A DNA stretch of 7,305 bases, from NCBI GenBank assembly GCA_036661515.1, contig JAVWYO010000102.1:1-7305 (forward strand), in the 5' to 3' direction. Positions 1 to 4,838 of the stretch are shown here, piece by piece; position 1 is the stretch's first letter; every line of letters begins with the position of its first letter. The notes under the pieces are model-generated. The model did not search any database and was not told the origin of the DNA. It worked only from the letters and a program-made list of their open reading frames with translations. The position numbers were made by a program, and so were the translations under genes. Origin of the DNA: HGM05232 sp036661515. Its GTDB lineage: Bacteria; Bacteroidota; Bacteroidia; Bacteroidales; Muribaculaceae.

Positions 1-14
1 GTTGTTAGATGGGA

Positions 15-155
15 GTTTCTCACACATAATCCACTGAAGTTTTGCTATGTGCGAGTGTAGAACGTCTTCGACGTTCTACACTACTCACAAGCATACCTAT
101 GTACCCACGCGAAACATGCATTCACAAGCAATTCTGTGGATTCTGTGTGAGAAAC
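15..155. repeat. Imperfect 24-bp inverted repeat enclosing a hairpin
   Basis: Bases 15-38 pair with 132-155 in inverted orientation. 22 of 24 positions match, with mismatches at 27/143 and 35/135. The 93-base interior contains a second, perfect hairpin (54-82), so the block could fold as a cruciform or a long branched RNA. A 9-bp direct repeat, TCACAAGCA, occurs at 85-93 and 122-130. No open reading frame here looks real, and no transposase or integrase is visible in the window. It may be a small non-autonomous or degenerate repeat element, but nothing in the sequence proves mobility. Confidence 0.7.
54..82. repeat. 13-bp perfect hairpin with 3-base loop
   Basis: Bases 54-66 are the exact reverse complement of 70-82, around a TTC loop. 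The stem is stable, but neither side carries a T-run, so it does not look like a normal intrinsic terminator. It sits centrally inside the larger inverted repeat 15-155. Confidence 0.75.
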
Positions 156-256
156 AGCACACTAATAAGCTACTCGCGCGAAAGAGATACCGCGAAATAA
201 AAAAAATCTGTGGGAATCTGTGGGCGATAGTTAGCGTGCATGTGTGGATTCTGTGG
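131..256 (+). repeat. Scattered A(A/T)TCTGTG(G/T) repeats
   Basis: Five near-identical 9-mers start at 131, 140, 205, 215 and 248. The first two are directly abutting and the third and fourth are spaced by 10 bases. A sixth, degenerate copy lies in opposite orientation near 22-34 as part of the inverted repeat. The rest of 1-274 contains no convincing gene. The motif resembles degenerate intergenic repeats I associate with Bacteroidales genomes, but that link is from memory. Confidence 0.55.
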
Positions 257-274
257 GGGGAGGTGAGGGAAGAG

Positions 275-307
275 AAGCGGAGCAATAACTTTGTTATTGC
301 TCCGCTT
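275..307 (-). terminator. Hairpin terminator of tRNA-Arg
   Basis: A perfect 15-bp inverted repeat (275-289 and 293-307) with a three-base loop follows the tRNA directly on the minus strand. The stem begins at the last A of the encoded CCA (base 307), so it overlaps the tRNA by one base. Downstream on the minus strand the sequence is pyrimidine-rich (TTCTCTTCCCTC) rather than a pure T-run. Termination strength is therefore uncertain, but position and stem length support the call. Confidence 0.75.
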
Positions 308-383
308 GGTGACCCCGACAGGATTCAAACCTGTAACCTTCTGATCCGTAGTCAGATACTCTATTCAGTTGAGCCACGGGGCC
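307..383 (-). tRNA. tRNA-Arg, anticodon ACG
   Basis: The minus strand folds into a complete 77-nt cloverleaf. The acceptor stem is GGCCCCG/CGGGGTC with one G-U pair, and the D stem is GCTC/GAGT. The anticodon stem is TCTGA/TCAGA with loop CTACGGA, giving anticodon ACG at 347-349. The T stem is ACAGG/CCTGT. Discriminator A73 is followed by an encoded CCA (307-309). A34 is expected to be converted to inosine by TadA so that the tRNA reads CGU, CGC and CGA. The usual elbow pair G19-C56 is replaced by A19 (365) and T56 (327). The T loop is therefore TTTGAAT, not TTCGAAT, and the D loop reads AACTGAATA. The change is compensatory, so the gene should be functional. It has its own promoter at 396-425 and a terminator hairpin at its 3' end. 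Confidence 0.97.
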
Positions 384-395
384 GTTTTGTGAGTG

Positions 396-425
396 CAAAG
401 TTAGATATTCTTTTAGAATATCCAA
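396..425 (-). promoter_or_regulatory. Promoter of tRNA-Arg
   Basis: On the minus strand TTG (423-425) is followed by exactly 19 bases and then TAACTTTG (396-403). This matches the Bacteroidota primary-sigma consensus of TTTG and TAnnTTTG. The predicted start is around 390, a few bases before the tRNA 5' end at 383. The spacer 404-422 is itself a perfect interrupted palindrome, GATATTC-N5-GAATATC. The promoter lies entirely in the gap after the ruvC stop, so the tRNA does not depend on ruvC transcription. Confidence 0.85.
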
Positions 426-439
426 TATTTCGCGCCTCT

Positions 440-997
440 TTATTTGACTTTCTTGGGATTCTTTGCAATATATTCTTTCCATGACCCACACCCTTTTTCC
501 ACTTGCGGACGTGATGATTCATAGAAGTGACACAAAGCTACGCCAAGAGCATCGGTAGCATCGAGAAATTTTGGCATTTCGGTCTTCGGGATTTTTAATA
601 TATGCCTAAGCATCTCAGCAACTTGCCCCTTAGACGCGCTACCACTACCCGTAATTGCCATTTTTATTTTCAGTGGCGCATATTCTGTTATTGGTATATC
701 ACGAGAAAGAGCTGCCGCCATAGCCACGCCTTGCGCACGACCAAGTTTTAGCATCGATTGCACATTTTTACCGAAAAATGGGGCTTCAATCGCAAACTCA
801 TCAGGAAGATACTGCTCAACGAGGGAAACGACGCGATCAAATATGCGATGAAGTCGCATATAATGGTCTTCAAATTTATTTAATTCCAACACGCCGAGTG
901 CTATCACCTCAGGTTTCTTATCTTTTATCCCAAGAATGCCATAACCCATTACATTTGTTCCCGGATCAATACCTATTATAATGCGTTCATATTCCAT
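440..997 (-). CDS. ruvC: Crossover junction endodeoxyribonuclease RuvC
   Basis: RuvC is the Holliday junction resolvase. As a dimer it nicks two opposing strands of the four-way junction delivered by RuvAB. The ATG at 997 gives 185 residues, normal for the family. The RNase H-like fold and four acidic catalytic residues are visible, numbered from this start: Asp11 in GIDPG, Glu71 in AIEAPFF, and Asp146 and Asp149 in DATDALG. The conserved segment KLGRAQGVA and the basic stretch around GSGSASKGQV are also present. A GTG one codon earlier (1000) is an alternative start. The ATG is preferred because the upstream gene's stop and this start form TAGTGATG, typical of translational coupling. It is the second gene of a two-gene unit with the DUF4286 gene and ends 15 bases before the tRNA promoter. 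Confidence 0.97.
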   Translation of the reverse strand: MEYERIIIGIDPGTNVMGYGILGIKDKKPEVIALGVLELNKFEDHYMRLHRIFDRVVSLVEQYLPDEFAIEAPFFGKNVQSMLKLGRAQGVAMAAALSRDIPITEYAPLKIKMAITGSGSASKGQVAEMLRHILKIPKTEMPKFLDATDALGVALCHFYESSRPQVEKGCGSWKEYIAKNPKKVK

Positions 998-999
998 CA

Positions 1000-1311
1000 C
1001 TATAAATCAAGTATATTCATTATCGTAGTGAAGCCCACAACATTATTGGCAAACCGGCTTGTCATGTCACTCAACAGGTGAGCACCCGTTTCGCTATACC
1101 ATTTTTCGAGTTCGTCGACCGTTGATACATCAAATTGCAATGAATAGCTATGTCCATTATCGCCATCTTCATGTGCCATAATCAGTGTCAAGCGCGGATT
1201 TTTCAATGCCTCACTCGTTATCGCAACAGGGATATACTCCTCACGAATCCATTTCAGGAACTGTTCAACGCTATCATTGTGAGCGTGATATGTAGTATTA
1301 AAAACAATCAT
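1000..1311 (-). CDS. DUF4286 family protein
   Basis: This is a small conserved protein of unknown function, 103 residues from the ATG at 1311. I recognise the Bacteroidota DUF4286 pattern: an MIVFNTTYH-like start, a central IPVAI...PRLTLIM segment, the SYSLQF strand, a WY motif, and a C-terminal SRFANNVVGFTT. It looks like a soluble alpha/beta fold of the ferredoxin-like (dimeric alpha-beta barrel) kind, which is inference from the pattern. An in-frame ATG 45 bases further upstream (1356) would add 15 residues with no family similarity and would overrun the likely promoter, so it was not used. The stop codon TAG touches the ruvC start, so the two are almost certainly cotranscribed and coupled. 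No catalytic motif is evident. Confidence 0.88.
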   Translation of the reverse strand: MIVFNTTYHAHNDSVEQFLKWIREEYIPVAITSEALKNPRLTLIMAHEDGDNGHSYSLQFDVSTVDELEKWYSETGAHLLSDMTSRFANNVVGFTTIMNILDL

Positions 1312-1332
1312 TTTAGTTATTTTATTTACACG

Positions 1333-1363
1333 TAAAGGTAGCAAAATAGAATGCAATATGAAA
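1333..1363 (-). promoter_or_regulatory. Candidate promoter of DUF4286-ruvC
   Basis: On the minus strand TTTC (1360-1363) and TACCTTTA (1333-1340) are separated by 19 bases. Each differs by one base from the Bacteroidota TTTG and TAnnTTTG boxes. A competing candidate is TTCG (1371-1374) with CTATTTTG (1342-1349), 21 bases apart. The region must carry a promoter, because it lies between divergently transcribed genes, but the exact one is uncertain. Confidence 0.45.
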
Positions 1364-1391
1364 TCTATTCCGAAAGTTTATCATAATTGAT

Positions 1392-1423
1392 TATGAAATT
1401 AAGAGACTAAATCGCTATCTTTG
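1392..1423 (+). promoter_or_regulatory. Promoter of pyrE operon
   Basis: TATCTTTG at 1416-1423 is a perfect TAnnTTTG -7 box, 36 bases before the pyrE ATG. The -33 box is weak: TATG at 1392-1395 with a 20-base spacer is the best match. The predicted leader is about 30 bases. I see no attenuator hairpin or pyrimidine riboregulator in it. Confidence 0.65.
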
Positions 1424-1458
1424 TAAAATATTTAGAGTTAAATATAAAATATTCAATC

Positions 1459-2106
1459 ATGAAACATATAGATAGACTATTAGCAGAGAAGCTACTCAAC
1501 ATCAGTGCAATAAAGTTACAGCCAAACAATCCCTTTGTGTGGGCATCGGGCTGGAATTCACCAATATATACAGATAATCGTAAGACGCTTTCTTATCCAG
1601 AGATTAGAAATTTCATCAAAGTAGAACTTAGTAGTATAATACTTGAACACTTTGGAGATGCCGAAGCTATTGCTGGCGTAGCTACTGGAGCTATCGCTCA
1701 AGGAGCTATTGTTGCCGATGCGCTTGCACTTCCATACGTATATGTACGTTCAAGCCCAAAGGATCACGGACTTGAAAATCTTATAGAAGGGAATCTTAAA
1801 CCAGGTCAGAAAGTTGTGGTTATTGAAGATTTGGTTTCAACTGGCGGAAGTAGCCTTAAAGCAGTAGAAGCTATTAGAAATGCAGGTTGTGAAGTTATAG
1901 GTATGTGTGCAATATTCTCATACGAGTTCCCTGTGGCTGTAAAGAAATTCCGCGAAGCAGGTGTGCCACTTTTCACACTTAGCAATTATAATGCAATGCT
2001 CGAAGCCGCTCTTGAGACCGACTATATCAAGGAATCAGACATAGAAACACTAAAAGAATGGCGCAGTGAGCCCTCGACTTGGACTCCGGGTAATGCTAAT
2101 TCATAA
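1459..2106 (+). CDS. pyrE: Orotate phosphoribosyltransferase
   Basis: PyrE makes orotidine 5'-monophosphate from orotate and PRPP, the fifth step of de novo pyrimidine synthesis, in the cytosol. The 215-residue protein matches the usual length. Visible landmarks are the N-terminal substrate region WASGWNSPIYTDNR (residues 28-41), the VATGAIAQGA segment (74-83), and the flexible catalytic loop VRSSPKDHGLENLIEG (96-111) with its Arg, Lys and His residues. The PRPP-binding motif VVVIEDLVSTGGSS (119-132) carries the Glu-Asp pair. It is the first gene behind a clear promoter and is followed after 26 bases by the SRPBCC-like gene, so the two probably form an operon. Nothing is truncated or odd. Confidence 0.97.
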   Translation: MKHIDRLLAEKLLNISAIKLQPNNPFVWASGWNSPIYTDNRKTLSYPEIRNFIKVELSSIILEHFGDAEAIAGVATGAIAQGAIVADALALPYVYVRSSPKDHGLENLIEGNLKPGQKVVVIEDLVSTGGSSLKAVEAIRNAGCEVIGMCAIFSYEFPVAVKKFREAGVPLFTLSNYNAMLEAALETDYIKESDIETLKEWRSEPSTWTPGNANS

Positions 2107-2132
2107 TACATTTATACACTCACACTATTAGT

Positions 2133-2561
2133 ATGGCAGAATTTAAGAGCGATGTTGTGAACATCAATGCCGACGTTTCAACCGTTTATGCAAAACTTTC
2201 TCACCCTGAATTGTTGCAAGGTCTTGCCGACCAACTTCCAGCTGAAGCAAAAACGAAGATTGAAAACATCAGTTTCTCGGAAGATACCATTTCGGTTACA
2301 GCAAATCCAGTAGGCGAAATAAAACTTTCGATAGTTGAACGCATTGAACCTACATTAGTTAAACTTTCAGCAGTGTCTTCACCAATACCATTTATGGTAT
2401 CAATTCATCTTGAAGATGCTGGCGAAAATGCTACACGCGCATTTGCTCAAATTGATGTTGAGTTAAATCCATTCTTAAAACCAATGGTGCAAGGTCCACT
2501 CACAGAAGCTGCTAAGAAATTTGGCGAACTTCTCACCGTTATTCCTTATAATAGCATTTAG
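2133..2561 (+). CDS. SRPBCC (START-like) superfamily protein
   Basis: The 142-residue protein has the pattern of the SRPBCC/polyketide cyclase-like fold, a helix-grip structure with a hydrophobic ligand cavity. The N-terminal strand is followed by NINADVSTVYAKLSHPELL, typical of the first strand-helix turn. Then come alternating strands (about 45-105) and a long C-terminal helix around QGPLTEAAKKFGELLTVIP (118-137). There is no signal peptide or membrane segment. The ligand is unknown, and no catalytic residues can be assigned. It lies 26 bases after pyrE on the same strand and is followed by a terminator, so it is likely expressed with pyrE. I recall similar pyrE neighbours in other Bacteroidales but cannot verify that here. 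Family confidence is good; function is open. Confidence 0.82.
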   Translation: MAEFKSDVVNINADVSTVYAKLSHPELLQGLADQLPAEAKTKIENISFSEDTISVTANPVGEIKLSIVERIEPTLVKLSAVSSPIPFMVSIHLEDAGENATRAFAQIDVELNPFLKPMVQGPLTEAAKKFGELLTVIPYNSI

Positions 2562-2583
2562 TAATAAATTATATAACATACAG

Positions 2584-2635
2584 GAGAACGCCAATAGACT
2601 CTCAATAGAATGAATGTCTTTTGGCGTTCTCTTTT
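2584..2635 (+). terminator. Terminator of pyrE operon
   Basis: Arms 2584-2594 and 2621-2631 form a perfect 11-bp stem (GAGAACGCCAA). It is extended inward by AGAC/GTCT (2596-2599 and 2616-2619) after one T-T mismatch, with a 16-base loop. TTTT follows at 2632-2635. The hairpin begins 22 bases after the SRPBCC stop codon. Confidence 0.85.
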
Positions 2636-2653
2636 ACTCAAAAATAAATAATA

Positions 2654-3145
2654 GTGAAACGCATAGGCATCTTGTCAGACACTCACGCATGGTGGGACGA
2701 TAAATACGAAAAATATTTCTCTAACTGCGATGAGATATGGCATGCTGGAGACTTTGGGAGCGATGAGATTGCCGATAAACTCGCTGCAATTGCTCCATTA
2801 AGAGCAGTATATGGCAACGTTGATGGTGCAAGCCTACGCCAACGCTTCAAGGAAACCCTGCTTTTTGAAACCGAAGGAGTGAAAGTGTTAATGACACACA
2901 TTGGTGGTTATCCTGGCAAGTATGCACCAGGAATAAAGTCATTACTTATGTTCAAAAAGCCAACTATATTTGTTACAGGGCACTCCCATATTTTGAAGGT
3001 TATGAACGATAGGCAACTCAATATCTTGCACATAAATCCCGGTGCTGCAGGACGACAAGGGTGGCAAACGGTGAGTACTCTTATATTATTGACACTCGAT
3101 GCAGGGCATATTACTGCCTGCGAAGTTGTAGAACTATCAAGATAA
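2654..3145 (+). CDS. YfcE/MJ0936-type metallophosphoesterase
   Basis: This is a predicted metal-dependent phosphodiesterase of the calcineurin-like superfamily, YfcE branch, acting in the cytosol. Its physiological substrate is unknown; characterised relatives cleave phosphodiester bonds in vitro. The 163 residues contain the whole set of metal ligands: Asp9 and His11 (SDTH), Asp33 (HAGDFGS), Asn55 (GNVD), His82 (THIGG), and His110 and His112 (GHSH). A conserved NPGAAG follows at 128-133. The start is a GTG at 2654, because the SDTH motif lies only eight residues in and the next in-frame Met is residue 80. It starts 18 bases after the preceding terminator's T-run. No good promoter is visible in that gap, so it may depend on read-through or on a promoter I do not recognise. 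Confidence 0.92.
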   Translation: MKRIGILSDTHAWWDDKYEKYFSNCDEIWHAGDFGSDEIADKLAAIAPLRAVYGNVDGASLRQRFKETLLFETEGVKVLMTHIGGYPGKYAPGIKSLLMFKKPTIFVTGHSHILKVMNDRQLNILHINPGAAGRQGWQTVSTLILLTLDAGHITACEVVELSR

Positions 3146-3156
3146 TTGAATGATTT

Positions 3157-3188
3157 TTCGGCATTATTCGTTTTTAATATTACATTTG
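3157..3188 (+). promoter_or_regulatory. Promoter of the SPOR lipoprotein gene
   Basis: TACATTTG (3181-3188) matches TAnnTTTG perfectly. TTCG (3157-3160), one mismatch from TTTG, lies 20 bases upstream. The predicted transcription start is near 3195 and gives a leader of about 26 bases before the ATG at 3221. This promoter supports the downstream ATG, since an upstream TTG start at 3146 would place the promoter inside the gene. Confidence 0.75.
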
Positions 3189-3220
3189 CAAACATGTTAA
3201 ATATAAAAGCCAAGATTACA

Positions 3221-3712
3221 ATGAATAAAATTATGTTAGGAAGTATCGCTCTAATCATAGCAATTGGAGCTATATCATGCAAGACAACCGAAAAGAATTA
3301 TCGTCAAGCCTATGAAAAGGCCGTGATGAAAGAAAAAGAAGGTGTAGATTCTACAACATATAATAAGATTAAAGAAGAAGAAAAAGGAGCAATGGTTGCT
3401 ATTAATGGCGAAGATGTGCGAATAAAATCAGAGTATTTGCAGATTGCCGATGGCGAACAAAGTGACATGAAAAATTATGGTGTTGTTGTAGGCCAATTTA
3501 AGCAGGTATTTAATGCACGCTCGTTTCGAGATCGATTAAAATCAAAAAAATATCCATCTTATGTAGTCATAAATCGAGATGGAATATACTATGTTGTAAT
3601 CAAAGGATTTGATAAAAATGTCGAAGCCGCCGAATATCTAAAGAATATAAAAAAGAATGTTCCTTTTGCAATTCCATTAGAAAATGCGTGGATTATAGCA
3701 CCAGTGAGATGA
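3221..3712 (+). CDS. SPOR-domain lipoprotein
   Basis: This is a predicted outer- or inner-membrane lipoprotein with a C-terminal SPOR domain. SPOR domains bind septal peptidoglycan stripped of stem peptides, so it probably acts in the periplasm at division sites. The 163-residue protein starts with a type II signal peptide: Lys3, a hydrophobic stretch 4-18, and lipobox AISC with the lipidated Cys at 20. A charged, probably helical linker follows (24-56). The SPOR domain spans about 85-163: YGVVVGQF, an ARSFRDRLKSKKYPSYVV segment and YYVVIKGF, ending in a C-terminal strand. The ATG at 3221 was chosen over the earlier in-frame TTG at 3146 because it begins the signal peptide. It has its own promoter. 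The partner proteins are unknown. Confidence 0.88.
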   Translation: MNKIMLGSIALIIAIGAISCKTTEKNYRQAYEKAVMKEKEGVDSTTYNKIKEEEKGAMVAINGEDVRIKSEYLQIADGEQSDMKNYGVVVGQFKQVFNARSFRDRLKSKKYPSYVVINRDGIYYVVIKGFDKNVEAAEYLKNIKKNVPFAIPLENAWIIAPVR

Positions 3713-3891
3713 ATTATCGATAAAAACATAACTTTTTGCTACTAACAATTCTAAATAAATAAAAATTATTATGCAATAATATTTGGAAATACAAAATAAT
3801 AATTTTAAATTTGAGATATTGAAAAGAAGTATTATGCAATTCAAAGAAGTAAAAAGTCTTTGAATATATATGTTTTTATAGATTGTAGATT
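3713..3891. other. Very AT-rich spacer with small repeats
   Basis: This 179-base stretch between the SPOR gene and the shared terminator has no plausible gene. It contains an 11-bp direct repeat TATTATGCAAT at 3767-3777 and 3830-3840. The first copy forms a short palindrome, ATTATT-N4-AATAAT. A 9-bp hairpin lies at 3839-3847 and 3857-3865 (ATTCAAAGA/TCTTTGAAT, 9-base loop). The hairpin is followed by T-rich sequence around 3873-3877 and might be a weak first terminator. Confidence 0.6.
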
Positions 3892-3926
3892 AAAAAGGCT
3901 ATTGTTGTGAAACAGTAGCCCTTTTT
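3892..3926. terminator. Bidirectional terminator between convergent genes
   Basis: AAAAAGGCTATTG (3892-3904) pairs with CAGTAGCCCTTTTT (3913-3926), with one bulged C and one G-T pair. The A-run on one side and T-run on the other make it a terminator on both strands. It can serve the SPOR gene on the plus strand and the ThiF-like gene on the minus strand, whose stop is 14 bases away. Confidence 0.85.
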
Positions 3927-3939
3927 GTGGATTACGGGT

Positions 3940-4653
3940 TTATTTTGAGATGTGTATTTTTGTAAAATCCATTGTTAGTGCATCGTAGGTGAGGAGTGTA
4001 TCAGTCAATAGGACTCCGATACCAGTAATGTATTTAAGTGCTTCGGTGGCTTGAATTATGCCTATAATTCCAGCTACCACGCCCAGTATACCAAATGATG
4101 CGCTTGAAGGAGTGTCGGTTGGTTGTTCAGGGAAAAGCGTGCGGTAGTTTGCTGTTCCTGGAAGTATTGTCATTACATTGCCTGTATATTGATTGATTGC
4201 ACCATGAATTAATGGTTTATCATTAGCAACGCACACGTCATTAATAAAGAATTTGGAATACGAATTGTCGGTTGCGTCTATGATTATGTCATAATTAGAA
4301 ATGATTGATGTTGCATTGTTTATGTCAAATAATTCATGATATGTTATGACTTCAACTTCTGGATTTATTGCATTGATTTTGGCTTTAGCTGAATATACTT
4401 TTGGCAGTCCAATATCGTCTGTGAAGTGTATTATTTGTCGTTGTAGGTTTGAGATGTCAACGTTGTCGTTATCAATTAGTCCTATGCAGCCAATACCCGC
4501 AGCGGCAAGATATAGTGCGATAGGAGAACCAAGTCCACCGACACCAATTATAAGAACTTTTGCATTTAATATTTTTTCTTGACCTTCAGCGCCGATGTCG
4601 TGTAGGAGCATGTTTCTTTTGTATCGTTCGCGATTATCGTTATTAAGTACCAT
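3940..4653 (-). CDS. ThiF/MoeB/HesA-family adenylyltransferase
   Basis: This is an E1-like enzyme. Relatives adenylate the C-terminal glycine of a ubiquitin-like sulfur carrier (ThiS or MoaD) for thiamine or molybdopterin synthesis. The 237 residues from the ATG at 4653 show the family core: RYKRN (10-14), the nucleotide-binding loop GVGGLGSP (37-44), IDNDNVDISNLQRQ (60-73), GLPK (82-85) and DATDN (126-130). The C-terminal GILGVVAGIIGIIQATEALK lies at 188-207. The crossover-loop region YRTLFPEQPTDTPSSASFG has Ser where MoeB and ThiF carry a catalytic Cys, and the CxxC zinc pairs of MoeB are absent. Only Cys56 and Cys141 remain. An upstream in-frame ATG at 4803 was rejected: it adds 50 non-homologous residues and crosses the rpsA promoter. 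No thi or mo genes are nearby, so ThiF or MoeB identity is unresolved. Confidence 0.88.
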   Translation of the reverse strand: MVLNNDNRERYKRNMLLHDIGAEGQEKILNAKVLIIGVGGLGSPIALYLAAAGIGCIGLIDNDNVDISNLQRQIIHFTDDIGLPKVYSAKAKINAINPEVEVITYHELFDINNATSIISNYDIIIDATDNSYSKFFINDVCVANDKPLIHGAINQYTGNVMTILPGTANYRTLFPEQPTDTPSSASFGILGVVAGIIGIIQATEALKYITGIGVLLTDTLLTYDALTMDFTKIHISK

Positions 4654-4676
4654 ATAATCAAAATTTGAATAGTTTG

Positions 4677-4709
4677 TAAAGTTAGTATAAGCAATTAAAA
4701 TGGAAGCAA
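4677..4709 (-). promoter_or_regulatory. Candidate promoter of the ThiF-like gene
   Basis: On the minus strand TAACTTTA (4677-4684) is one base from TAnnTTTG. A TTG at 4707-4709 lies 22 bases upstream, slightly longer than the usual spacer. The leader to the ATG at 4653 would be about 17-20 bases. It is a moderate candidate, divergent from the rpsA promoter. Confidence 0.45.
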
Positions 4710-4747
4710 TTTTCGTTTTCTTTTTTAGAAAAAAGAGGTAAAAGATG

Positions 4748-4777
4748 TTGTGTGATAGAAAATTATGCCTAACTTTG
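4748..4777 (+). promoter_or_regulatory. Promoter of rpsA
   Basis: TTG (4748-4750), a 19-base spacer and TAACTTTG (4770-4777) form a near-perfect Bacteroidota promoter with the same -7 box and spacing as the tRNA-Arg promoter. The predicted start is about 4783, giving a leader of some 55 bases. A strong promoter fits a highly expressed ribosomal protein gene. Confidence 0.85.
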
Positions 4778-4782
4778 CACCC

Positions 4783-4838
4783 GAGTTTGGACGTGTGGTC
4801 CATAATTCATTAATTAAAATAATTTATTAACTAATTAG
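4783..4838 (+). promoter_or_regulatory. Leader of rpsA with small hairpin
   Basis: The predicted 5' leader begins with a 5-bp hairpin TGGAC-GTGTG-GTCCA (4788-4802), followed by about 36 bases that are almost entirely A and T up to the ATG at 4839. There is no Shine-Dalgarno sequence. An unstructured A/U-rich stretch next to a hairpin would suit direct binding by S1. Autogenous control of rpsA is known in Escherichia coli; its presence here is inference. Confidence 0.4.

Noticed and set aside
97..285. 62-codon minus-strand frame in the repeat region
   Set aside because: It is composed of the repeat motifs and overlaps the terminator stem; no protein family is recognisable.
1..306. CRISPR array or prophage attachment site suggested by the repeats next to a tRNA
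   Set aside because: Repeats are short, irregularly spaced and degenerate; no spacers, cas genes, integrase or duplicated tRNA 3' end are present.
47..484. 145-codon plus-strand open frame over the left end
   Set aside because: It runs antisense through the tRNA-Arg, its promoter and the ruvC 3' end, includes the hairpins, and has no recognisable family pattern.
3146..3220. N-terminal extension of the SPOR lipoprotein from a TTG
   Set aside because: It would bury the promoter within the gene and move the signal peptide away from the N terminus.
2908..3282. 124-codon minus-strand frame opposite the phosphoesterase and SPOR genes
   Set aside because: It is a shadow of two well-supported plus-strand genes, and its sequence matches no family.
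4654..4803. N-terminal extension of the ThiF-like protein to an upstream ATG
   Set aside because: The extra 50 residues are unlike the family, and the stretch contains the rpsA promoter and this gene's own candidate promoter.
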